A DNA stretch of 64,000 bases, taken from Podospora pseudocomata. Taxonomy: Eukaryota; Ascomycota; Sordariomycetes; Sordariales; Podosporaceae. Below the pieces are notes generated by a model, which was not told where the DNA came from, did no database searches, and was given only the letters and a program-made list of their open reading frames with translations. The first letter of the stretch is position 1. The number at the start of each line of letters is the position of its first letter. The stretch spans positions 2,666,001 to 2,730,000 of the forward strand of contig NC_085888.1 in NCBI RefSeq assembly GCF_035222375.1, in the 5' to 3' direction. The position numbers were made by a program, and so were the translations under genes. Below, in pieces: positions 44,883-55,206 of this stretch.

Positions 44883-47363
44883 ATGGGAATACCCAACATT
44901 TCCAAGATCAGGATTAACAGTAAAGAGGTGGCTTGCGTCACCCACCTTCATGCAACTGGCCTGTATTCCAAGGTTCTTGCAATCACTATAGGCCAGCTAG
45001 TCTTTCTGGCTTACATGTCTTGCAACTCACCCCGCACCAGTCCAAAATCCCAACTCGCGGGACAGTACCTATCCAATCATAACCCGCTTTGAGAAGGTAT
45101 GCCCCCTCCCGCCCTCCGAAGAGTCACTCGATGATGACTAGGGGAGGGAAACATACAACACCAGCATTCATATCATCCCCTCTCTCACTCACAAAACGAC
45201 AATTCTTGGAGTCTGCGACTTTGACTTGCGACCAGAATTCAACATCAAGACGATACGAATCCCATGACAGGCCTCCGAGATGATTTGCTATTGTGGGGAA
45301 AATGGCGTGAATGCCCGGTTAACTTGTTAAATGATGCCCAAGCACCTTTGTGTTGGAAAATACACGGGGGTTTCTGAATGGCTGTCACGACTTAATAGCT
45401 ACGTTGATTTGAAGCCTGGAAAGCTAATGGAGCTCGCGGACGACGAAGACGAGCAAAAGGAGAAACCGACTTGCGCTAAAACTGCCTGGGAGGGTCCGTT
45501 ATCCAGATGTAAGACCTGCGCAGTTGAAAGAGAGAAGCTGTTAAGGAATGAGTAATGAATGAGGAGGAAGATAATGACTGGGTAACTACCTATGAAGAGG
45601 CTTTGGGGACTTGGGTCAGACTTATATAGATTGGGTTTCTGTCTTCTGTTTCGGTTGGGGAAGGGGGTCCCCCGTATTCTCCGTTTTCGTCTTTGCATTT
45701 CGGTTCGGTTCACCACATCACGTTGCATTTTTTGGTCGTTTGCCTTGGCATCTATTCTCAGACCTGTCATCTAGCTAGTTCCATAGAAGCGAAGCGAAGA
45801 TGAGCCCTTCGGTCCTCAATTCAGAAGAGAATGTTTCATTGGCTTGTGATGCTCGGACTGCATGGGTGAGCGACGTGATGGTGAGGCACAACGATTTCCA
45901 ATCGGGGGATCCGCGGCGTGATTTAGGGATTTGATCGTGTGAGACCCAACGCTGTGGCGTGTTCAATTTGGGCTTGTCGTACCACGAGACTTTATCGGGC
46001 GTTGGGAAGGTTATTTCCAGCTGTTGTTGGGATGGCATCTTGAGCAGTGTGAGAGGGGATTTTAAGTAGGTCATTTGAGAAGGATCACAGGATTTGACCA
46101 CTTGAAGGTGGAATAAACTTGATGTGGTGTGTTCAGCCGTTCTTTGGCTTTGTGCCGTGGAGCCTGGGCCGCACCGCTGAGGATGCCCTAACTGAACCCT
46201 AATCCCTGCTTGCCTAAACCCGAGGAGCTCAGCCTTCTTACGACACACCGAGATTATTCGGTCTGTTTGGTTGCCCTAAATCGTATTGTCATGCGGCTAG
46301 GTATGATAGGATAATCACTTTATTTTGTGAAGCCGAGGTGCGAATGTCTTACAGTGCCGAAGGGTGCATACTGACAGGAATTTCTCCCGCCGCAAAAGGG
46401 GGACCGAGGGGGGCGGGTTAGGTTAGGTAATTTACTTGAGGCTGAACCTGAGATATTCTTGATGTGACTTTCGTGTTCATGAAATCATGCTGTGAGAGAT
46501 TCGGTTGCATCTGACTGTGCCCGGGAGCTGGGGAGAGAATGTTATCTCGGTGAGGTTTACAGTCCATCTGGAAGTTTAACCCATTTGGATGAGTTCAATG
46601 GATCGAGGATACAAACGGGATAGAGATACATTGATAGATTCCAGTCTCCATTCCCGTGCCAAGTTCGGTTTGAACGGATGATCATTCAACGGTCTGGTGG
46701 GGTGGACCAGGGGGAGGGCATAATCGGGCGTACGCTAAGTTGTTTCGGTCTGTGCCGGATGCTCTGTGCCATAAGGGCTGCTCGTTCAGCGTGGAATGAG
46801 GGGTGGTAATTCGTTAATTCCTCGGGTTGAGGTGGATATCTCGGTGGTGTGACGTTTATAACATGAAAGCTGAGATCTATTGACGAGTGGGCCGCCGGCA
46901 TGTATGCAGGGCTCGGTTGTACGGGGTGAGATATGGACCTAGGGAGATGGAAATGGGGTTTGAGAGAGATCATAGCCGTGGTTGTTTTTGTGCGATGGGG
47001 ACGGGGGGATTGGTGGCTCATGGTGAAGGTTTCTTTGGCTTCGATGCTAGTGATTCTGAGGGCACTTTGCAGGGTTCAAGAGCACCTAATTTGAAGCAAA
47101 AGAAAGCAAATAATACATGTATACCAGAAACGAAGCGCAAGACTGGCTACAAACTGAGAAGAGCAACCAAGGAAACAGTACATAGAGCTGTAGCACCAAA
47201 GAAAGCCTATGGCCCTCCGACAATATCCCCGTACTCCAACTGCATTGAAGCCGCCGAATCATAGCATCACCTCATGTGTGCCAAAGCGTCAAGGTGAGTT
47301 GATGCACTTGTAATGATCTCTATTATTCGGTAAATAGGTCAAATAACTTCGGAGGGCGTGGTT
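44883..47363. other. Intergenic between pairs 3 and 4
   Basis: 2.5 kb. Candidate small frames lie at 45,331-45,555 (+), 45,775-46,248 (-) and 46,686-47,021 (-). Only the last starts with a good ATG, and it is listed separately. The rest shows nothing recognisable. Confidence 0.45.
46686..47021 (-). CDS. Possible small Pro/His-rich protein
   Basis: 111 codons from an ATG, rich in Pro, His, Ser and Thr (for example SLKPHFHLPRSISHPVQPSP). No domain, signal or family is recognised. It lies between pairs 3 and 4. Included only because the frame is intact and ATG-initiated; it could easily be chance. Confidence 0.2.
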   Translation of the reverse strand: MSHQSPRPHRTKTTTAMISLKPHFHLPRSISHPVQPSPAYMPAAHSSIDLSFHVINVTPPRYPPQPEELTNYHPSFHAERAALMAQSIRHRPKQLSVRPIMPSPWSTPPDR

Positions 47364-48320
47364 TTATGGCCCAAAAGCTCCAGTGGATGAACCACTCTGT
47401 GAGAACTGGCTCGCTGTCTTGATCACGCCAATGAGGCCACTGACATCTCCGGTGCGCATATACAGGTCTTCTGCCTGTTTTCTTTGCTGTTGAAAGGCTT
47501 CGCTTTGGAATTGCTGTTGGATCTGGCAGTCCATCCAGGCACCATTGATATCGGCTAGGCTGGAAGAGTTCTGCCTAGATGGCGCGGGGGTGTAGATGCT
47601 GGGGGCTGTAGCCTCGGAGAATGCGCTCTTAGTTGAAGCTGGGTCTGAGCAGTTGGATAGCTGGTCATCTTCTGGGTCCGGGGATACTGTCCGAGAGGTG
47701 TCTGGAAGTTCTGGGGGAGAACGAGCTCTGGCCCATCGATTTGGCTCTTGCCGGCATGTGTGTTGCAAGCCGCTGAGGTTTCCAAGTTGGGGTCCAGTAT
47801 TCAAGGAGGGTTTCCGTGAGGTCAGAGGTGTAATCCATGCTGGATCCCGTAGATAATCCGGAATAGGCATTGTCTCCTGTTCACCTCGAAAGACTGACGT
47901 TCTGGCAACGTTCTCAAACCATTGTGTCCCGCCAGCGAATGCGATCATGGGAGATGATCCTGCGATGACAAGGTGCCTCGTTGTAAATTTGGGATTTGGA
48001 GTTTCGTATCTCCAGTCAACATGAACAATGTGTCTCTTAATCTTTACCAAGGCGTCTAGTTCGTCGAGGCCGATTTCGAGGAGTTTGGATGCCAGAGCAG
48101 TAGAGATAGTGTGCGGTCCTCCTAGGTCGATAGATACAGGAGACACGAAGTGCTCTAACAATCCGGAAGCTAGGCCACCATGTGAATGTTCGTGAAGCCC
48201 AGTAATGCAGATTGAGTCCTGTTAAGGTCGCATTGTTAGCATGCCAAAGAGCCTGCGAATATCTCAGGAAGAACCACATACAAAAGTATCAGCTTCACCG
48301 GTCGAAGACGTTTGCGCCAT
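47364..48320 (-). CDS. Pair 4, minus gene: retropepsin-like core plus TGD tail
   Basis: Two exons, 48320-48282 and 48218-47364, encode 297 aa. The 63-bp intron is GTATGT...GCTAAC...TTAACAG, phase 0. The core begins near residue 34: LEHFVSPVSIDLGGPHTIST then ALASKLLEIGL. The active-site strand carries D44-L45-G46, the closest in the array to the D-T/S-G of real aspartic proteases. The distal motif is weak (MIAFAGGTQWFENV, 104-117). A Ser/Pro-rich linker leads to a helical tail QQRKQAEDLYMRTGDVSGLI then GVIKTASQF, whose TGD motif is shared with the minus genes of pairs 3 and 5. This is the one protein in the cluster that clearly joins core and tail, which argues that the two module types belong to one family. 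Confidence 0.75.
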
Positions 48321-50053
48321 AGTTATTGATGCTTCAGAGATGCTGAACAGAAGGCTGATGATCGGGAAACTCCCGGAGAGGGGAACTATGTGATCTTAAG
48401 AGAGAAAAAACTGCTTCGTCTAAGAAGACTTGTAGTTGCAAAACTCGGCTTTAGCCCTTAGTCTCCACAGGATGAGTTATCTCTCAGCCAAATTTGGCAC
48501 GGGGAAAGGCTCCGAGCCATCGCCGCGTGTGTACGTAGCGTAGCATGATATCCCGGTTTTCAAGGCCATTATTGCTCCGCGGCAATGCGACACCATATGT
48601 CTCGTATCAATCAGAACGGCAAGCGCGATACAAGCCTAAAAAGGGGAATTGTAAATTGGTGGTGGCTGCATGAGGGTCAAACAGTCTGCAACCAATCATG
48701 GAACACTTCGGATACACCCCTGCCAAACAGGGTGTGGGACTGAAAGGCATCGAACTGCTCACATGGCAAGGTACCTAGTAAATACCCGCCCAGGGCGTCC
48801 ATTTGTGCTTAACCTCATAGATGACAGGAGCAATACATTGCCAGATACCAGTCACTAGAACCGTAGATATGCTACTTACGCCCAAGATGCTTATTGAAAC
48901 GGCTTACGTAGAATACTCTGGCGGTCTCATGCGGCTTGGGTCGGTTTGCAAAGGGACGACTCTCTCTTCTCTTGGCTGGTGTCGCCCGTCAGTTTTCCAA
49001 TTACCCAAAACTCCAAAATCAACCCTGGTGGTGGGAGCTGAATGCAGGTCCCACCAACCACCATGAACCTCGGCCAGAACACCATGTTTGTGGGCTTCCT
49101 ACTGGTCCCTGAAGCTTTGGAAAATGCTCTCAACGAGCTAGCTTTGTCGTGTCTGGCCGGTGAAATCCGCTTCTTCGCTCCCATCAGTCTGCCTGATAAA
49201 AAACCCCCAGTATTGACTGTAAGTGCTCCGCGGCCCATATCATTCTACCAGCATTAAACGCCCGACGCCTCCTTTTCATCTCGTCCCATCAAAGTGAGCC
49301 AAATGACCCCGCCAAATACTCTCGGCTTATCAGACCCAGAGCTCTCTCCGCTTGTTTGCTCACCGAGCCTTCTGGTTACCTCTTGTCGACGACAACTTGC
49401 GCTGACGAGACCATCTCCACCTTTGCTTAAGCAAGAAGTGTCTTTGACAGAGTCAACACGAGAACTCTTTTGTCTGCTTTCCAGCTCCGCGTTTGTCAGC
49501 TTGGATCTTGTCCTGAAGAATTCCAGAAGCTGCCGTCCAACGCAACGAGCCGCAATCTTGCGTGTGCCCGAAAGTGCATACCCGGCAAGTCCATCGACGA
49601 AAAGCGCAGCTGCTCGATCTCATCTAGCCCACCTGCGCCATTCTATACCAGTTCAAGCATCTCGAGTTGGCTGGGAGTTTGGTATCGAGAGCGGCGGGGT
49701 TAGGCAGAGGAAGTGTCGTGTGCGGGAGCAGCGGGACTGTCTAGAAGGGAAAATCACAAAGTTAGCAACAACATAACATCTCCAAGACTTCTCCGAAGAC
49801 TAATGCATATGCCTTGATAGACACTTCCATCCTGATCAGCGGTCCTGTTAGGCGTCACCGTGCGACTCCACCGACAACACCTTTCGCACACGGCCCAAAT
49901 TCAGACCCCAGAGACGCCTCAAGCTGCAGCCACAGCTTGCTAGTTTTTCACCTGGAGAAGGTCATCTACCTACCACAAAACCAAATCTGCAGAACCGCTG
50001 CTCGGGCTGCTCGACATCCGTAAAACCAAACCTCGGGATAAAGCCCAGCAACA
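48321..50053. promoter_or_regulatory. Shared upstream region of pair 4
   Basis: 1.7 kb between divergent starts. Plus-strand frames at 49,042-49,257 and 49,294-49,776 are ATG-initiated but have no family motif and could be leader or upstream ORFs. Confidence 0.4.
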
Positions 50054-50849
50054 ATGCAGCCTCGCGATCCCCCCTGGGCTCGGCGACGGAGAGTTCGCCA
50101 CTTTCAAAATAATTTTCTCGTCCCGGGCGAGTTCATGACAGAAATTGGGTTAATCACAGAGACCCCGAATTATGACGTCGTCAGACTACCGGGGTGTCTC
50201 ATCAGCCCCAGGTTCCGAAACTCCTATATGCTGGACGACACCGCCCACATTCTGGGCGGTCAGCCAGGCGAGTATCCGTCGCGCGAGATGACCGCGGACG
50301 AAACCCGCATGACTACGTTTACATCCCCGCTAGGGCCCATGTCCAGCAGCCGGACTGTTGTCGCCGTGTTTGAGATCCAGCAACTTTCGTTGAGGTTTGA
50401 GCTCATGAGGTTCCTTGTCGTGAGTAGCAACCTGTGTCGAGAGCAGGGGATCAGTGTGATCCTGGGACTGCCGTTTATCCAATGGTACCAGGCTCGGATG
50501 GCTATGCTTCCCCAACCGCGGCTCGCGTTAGCTGCTGATACTGATGCACAGTATGCTCAAGACCAGGGTGACCAGGGGCTGCCTAACAGCGGCGGTGGCG
50601 GTCAAGAGTGTGGCAATCGCAGTAATGTCGATGAGTGGGTCCAGAGGCAGCAGATCCAGCAGATGCCCGTGGTCATCGCCGCTGATGAGAGCGTGGGTAC
50701 CATGGAAGGCGCCATGAATGACCCAGAACTGAACACATGGTGTGTAGTCAAAACAAGCTTTTGAAGGAGGTTCATGCAACGCTAACGTCGTGTCGATTGG
50801 TAGGGATATCCTTGTGGCCCCGGCAGAGATGGGTGCCCACATCAGCTGA
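50054..50849 (+). CDS. Pair 4, plus gene: retropepsin-like fold protein
   Basis: Proposed exons 50054-50739 and 50804-50849 encode 243 aa. The intron is GTGTGT...CGCTAACG...TTGGTAG and changes the end from a stop just after TWCVVKTSF to TWDILVAPAEMGAHIS. Residues 45-67 read LPGCLISPRFRNSYMLDDTA then HIL, corresponding to the active-site strand and helix of retropepsins with SPR (51-53) instead of D-T/S-G. The core continues VVAVFEIQQLSLRFELMRFL and the distal motif is ISVILGLPFIQWY (133-145), a good ILG-x-x-F match. A Gln-rich acidic tail follows (VDEWVQRQQIQQMP). No signal peptide. If unspliced the protein has 236 aa. Probably catalytically inactive. Confidence 0.75.
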
Positions 50850-51966
50850 CCGCTGCTGTGGTTCATAACTTCATTTGTGGACGGCGACTCGGCGAGGACA
50901 GCCAGTGAGAGTGAAGCAGCCAGGGTAATGGAGTGAAGACATTGGCTACCAGGTCAGACTGATGCAAGAACTGCACACGAGTAACCGGTGAGATGTCGGT
51001 TGGTTGTCTGACACTTGGTTGGCCCATCATCGAACCCCGTTTTCATTTGGAAATATTATCTCATGATTCGTGTCTGACTGGCAGTTACCAGCTGGCTGGG
51101 TTCGTGTTTCATCGTGTGTGTGGGCCCAGTCCCGGGAGAACTGCGGATAGACGGATGTCAGGGATGGGCTAGTGTTTGCTTATTTCGACGTCGCAGATCC
51201 ACATCATATCGTGTTCGCATTAGCTGGAGATGGACACTCGGTGGCTGCTTGAAGAACGTCAGTTTCAGGGTTGGTCATGAGGAGAAGGCTTTTTGAGTGG
51301 GTGGGGTGTGGATTTGGCATGTTCTGGAAGCTGTGGGAAGGGGCAGGAGGATTGTGATGATTTTTATGACCAAATCTCCTTGCAGTTTTTGTGCTAAACT
51401 AGCACCCACCCAGGGTTCGCTTGGAAAGCTCTTTGGCTCTCCAATAGGGCCGCTCTGGACATACGTTACGTTGTTCGATTTTATTCAAGTAGCCTAGATC
51501 CCAGACTGATAGTCTAGACACTCAATCATACGCTTATGAAGTATCACAATCTTGAAGCTCTGCGTAAGTAGTCGCCAGAGAGCAGGGGTAGTCAGGGTTA
51601 GGGCTTAGCACCTATAATCTACCTATACACAGAACCACTCAGGGCCGACAACCATGTTAGTTCTGTCGGCTACAGTATCGAGGCCCTATTCCCACAATAC
51701 TAAGTATATGGTATGCTCAGGGACTTCTACCTCACAGCTTCTAGTACATTGACTGCTGATGGCGTGTAACGTAATGTGCAGAGGAAGTAAAAATATGCTC
51801 GAGATTCACGATATTCTAACAGTGACCTATGGCCATCCCCAAGTAAAAGGAAATGTGAGAAATACTAAATAAACATCATACATACTCGACAGGACATGAA
51901 TCATTTGTCTACCATCCCCCGAAACACCGCATCAGAAACATTATAACTCAAGTGAACTCGGTGGTA
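50850..51966. other. Intergenic between pairs 4 and 5
   Basis: 1.1 kb between convergent genes. A telobox-like cagggttagggc lies near 51,595. No gene is supported. Confidence 0.5.
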
Positions 51967-53264
51967 TCACTCAGAACAAACACTGTTGTCCGACGGTGAA
52001 ATAGACCGAGACTCCATATGTCGTTTGTGGCAGGTACTCAAGCTGCTCTTCCCGGACATAATGTATTGTTGCACCTGCATAACCCGAAGAAGACAGTTCA
52101 CCTCACCCGTCGCCTTACTATGCTGCTCAGCACGCCGTCGAAGTTCGCTGAGGAAGGTCGGGCACGGTTGTTGTGTGTAGTCGAGCTGTCTTCTCCGTCT
52201 CCTTTTGCTTATGCCGCAGTATTGATTCGGGGAGATCTTGCCTGCTCCTGTCAAAAGAGGCGGAGAAGGATAGGATGTCTTCGGCTGAGCTCGAGAGTCT
52301 TGCTGGGATTTGCGTAACCTTTGGTGGTTACTCGTTATCTTTTGAAGTCTGTCTAACCGTTCGGCAAAGACGATGGTATAGTTCTGTGCATCAACCGTAG
52401 ATGTGGTGTCGGTGATCTTATGGCGAGTGGTGATCACGGGATATGAACCCTCAGTGCTGGCGGTAAGACGCCAGTGTAAAGTGACGTTGCTAGCTTTTGC
52501 AGGAAGGCGATCTGAAAGTATAGAACGTAACAGCGTGATTGGGATCTCGTTCTGTTGGTTGGAGGTTCCACTGGAGCAAGGAAAGCTACAGGGCTTGTCA
52601 AATTGTCGACATGCTGCTGGAATTCCCGGAACTGTCACAGAATGAAGATATATCCTCGACAACTGCCCCAATGTTAGCTTGAGATCTCTCGTTGCTGCGA
52701 ATCGGTGGCAACTTGCTCTGTCTTGGGGTTCCTCTACCTTGATTGTCACAGCCTGTTGATCGGAAGACATTGTTGAAGAATTAGGTGGGAAGGCAAGGGT
52801 GGGAGTTGTTGAAAGTCTTGTATGCCGTGAAAGTATCATTCTAGACATCGTTATATACGTCTGGGTTTAGCACCATAGACAGAGTAAAAGCTCACCGAGA
52901 AGGATGCATCAACAAGGCGTACACTCATGATCTCACGGGTAAGAGTCGTGGCTTGAAACTGGTCTACCATTATCAGGGCCCATTTCTGATCCACAAACCA
53001 AGCCAACTGATTCCATTCTCGTAGAGCCTCAATGTGCCTGAGTGGGTTCGGTTTAACAAATGTGCTATCAACATGCTTGCAAGAGGCTACAATGAGGTAT
53101 GTTAACTCAGATCCTCGCCACAGCATATCCATCGGGCACTGGATGAGAATCATGTTATCAAACAGTGAAGATGGAAATGCCAAAAGGAAGCTGAACTCAT
53201 CCCCAATCGATAACAGATTGCTCCAACCGGTAACACATTGATCTTGCCCAAAAGGGGGTTGCAT
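51967..53264 (-). CDS. Pair 5, minus gene: degenerate retropepsin-like core plus TGE tail
   Basis: Tentative exons 53264-52896 and 52860-51967 encode 420 aa. The join needs an intron of only 35 bp (GTGAGC...GCTAAACCCAG). It is favoured because it yields the array's active-site pattern exactly across the junction, RLVDASFSTYITMSRMIL (D119). If this intron is rejected, the downstream reading can start at the ATG at 52848 (293 aa) or at MSSDQQ. Further along, NYTIVFAERLDRLQKI fills the distal-motif place. A basic stretch GISKRRRRRQ is followed by the helical tail ELRRRAEQHSKATGEVNCLL then RVMQVQ, sharing the TG[DE] motif with the minus genes of pairs 3 and 4. Head-to-head with the plus gene at 54564. 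Function unknown. Confidence 0.55.
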
Positions 53265-54563
53265 AAACGCCTGTTCATTACATCAGTGCTTTTCAGCTCC
53301 GTCGCTGTCCAATCATGAAGGCTGAATTTTGGTGAAATAAGCGCCTGCCATCCTCTCGCAGGGTCAATTTGGAAGTTCATAACCGCAGCACCTGCCCCGT
53401 TCACACCGAAGGTAGGTCGCGCACTTCTCTCTCTCTCTTTGCAGCCCTGCAGGCCTGAATCTGTTTTAAGGCACGATTGAGTGACCAGTTCCCTCGAATG
53501 TCCGCAGCTCTGGTCCCGAACTAACCCGACACTCACAAACACCAACCTATTCCGACAATTCCAATCCCGGCTTTCTGGCCTTGGCAGGTTCGCCTCCCCT
53601 CACACCGACTGCGCTTTCGAATAACCCCGCACATGAGTCCGGTGCCAGCTACCGTCACGATCATGCTCCTCGATGCGATGCGGTTCATACCACGACTGGA
53701 AGTTTCACTCGCGGTCCATCGAAATGGATGAAATTGACAATACATACTGAGGGGCTGGCTCATGTACATTTCCATCAAGCGGGCTGTGTCTGGCTTGGTC
53801 ATGATGGTTGTGGAGATGGAATTCCCTGTTGTAACTTGCTGCGATTTAGGGTACAGGTTGCTGATTGGAGACCTGGAGCTTCCTGGGCTGTAAAACAGCG
53901 CCCATTTTACACAGGGCCTTTGCTCATGAATACACCGAGTGCAGGATTCAGCCTACCCTTCATAAATGTTTTCCATTATTGATTACATCTGAGGTGAAGT
54001 GGCCTCGATTTCCCTTTTATATGCTGTGGGTCATGGACTGAAGGGTGTGGGTAGGTTGGCTTTTGAGTCTGGAAGGTCCCTCGGATTCAACTTTGACATT
54101 GGTCCACTAGATGCCCTGTTCCCCTTGGCAATACCATTTGCTTTATTTCGGACTTAGATTCTCTTTTTGTAATTACATCCCACTTGAACACTTATCCTAC
54201 TCTTTTGGAACGGCCGTTATGATTGGAAGGCTTCTATGATATTGTGCATTAGGCCGTTCCCCTCCGATATTTCTATCAGACTGCCTCTCCCCCCCCAGCC
54301 ACGATCACTCTGTGCCCCCTCAACTAAGACTCGGAAGTTAAAAGAAAGAGACCGACTCACAGCAAAGACCTCGGACAAAAGCACACGAACTTGTGCTATT
54401 TCTTTCTCTATAGCCATCACCGTTGCTTTGGGCGGTTCGGTCACAGTCGAAGGGGTTTTGCTTTGGCACGGGTAATTCTCCCCTCAACAAACACTCAGAT
54501 ATTTACTGATGGATGTCCAGAAAGAACTAAGTTCTGTCATCCTTGAGGAGCAACTACGCCATC
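53265..54563. promoter_or_regulatory. Shared upstream region of pair 5
   Basis: 1.3 kb between divergent starts. Overlapping frames on both strands (for example 53,581-53,982 +) have no family motif. An ACAG acceptor just before the minus gene's ATG leaves room for a further 5' exon. Confidence 0.4.
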
Positions 54564-55206
54564 ATGAGCGACGTACAACCTGCATTCAACGCCATCCTCC
54601 GCCGGGTCAACGCCACAGTGCTTCATGTGAATCATCGCCGAGAATGCATCATGGGTGCTAAAGTTCTTCCTAATCATGTGGGTACAGAGGGCGTCACCTT
54701 ACAAACGTGGTATTCAGAACACCATCGAGTCAACTACATCTCTAAGGACATGCTAGGGGCGCTCGAATGGAACTATTACACTCCGGACCTTGGCAGAACT
54801 CTGAACCCACGGGGAGGTGTCTTCAAACCTGTTGGATGGGTCGATCTTTACGTGCAACAGCCAAATTCCCCGTTCGAATGGAAATTTGTTCGATTCCATG
54901 TCCTTGACGAACCCCTTGGGATTGAAGTGTTCGACATCCTCGGCCAGCCCCGGAGATTTGATCTCATTATCGGCGAGGCCAGCTGCGCTCAGCTCTTGGG
55001 TAACGCTTTCGACTACCAGCAGTACAACTTCGACCCCGAGGGTTTTGAACAGCAAAGGCAATACGACTATGCTCTTTGGGAACAGCAGCAGCTTGAGATA
55101 TTGAACAGGGAGCAACAAGATTACGGTCGCTACGATTGGAACTGGTATGTTTCGCTGGTTTTGCCCCTCTATCATTCATTCCACACTGACATCAATCTCT
55201 TCCAGA
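54564..55206 (+). CDS. Pair 5, plus gene: retropepsin-like fold protein with intron-split stop codon
   Basis: Exon 54564-55144 plus the single final base at 55206 encode 193 aa. The intron (GTATGT...TTCCAG, 61 bp) interrupts the stop codon (TG/A), ending the protein at GRYDWN; if retained, the reading continues for another 25 residues. Residues 45-64 read VTLQTWYSEHHRVNYISKDM: the N-Y-I-S helix start is typical of the retropepsin active-site loop, but the catalytic position is S51. A core strand block GVFKPVGWVDLYVQQP, then WKFVRFHVLDEPLG, leads to the distal motif FDLIIGEASCAQLLG (132-146). A Gln/Glu/Tyr-rich helical tail follows. Compact, with no signal peptide. Probably inactive as a protease. 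Confidence 0.75.

Noticed and set aside
45775-46248. A 157-codon minus-strand frame
   Set aside because: No conserved motif, and the first in-frame codon is not a convincing start. Left as unexplained intergenic sequence.
49294-49776. A 160-codon plus-strand frame as an extra gene
   Set aside because: Composition is Ser/Leu/Arg with no motif or splice evidence; probably leader of the 50054 gene or chance.
53581-53982. A 133-codon ATG-initiated plus-strand frame as an extra array gene
   Set aside because: No core or tail motif, overlaps minus-strand frames of equal quality, and lies in a divergent upstream region.
30613-55206. The array as remnants of an LTR element because of the retropepsin-like motifs
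   Set aside because: No reverse transcriptase, RNase H, integrase, primer-binding site or terminal repeat is seen. Genes alternate strands, have introns and keep intact frames, so they are better read as host genes.
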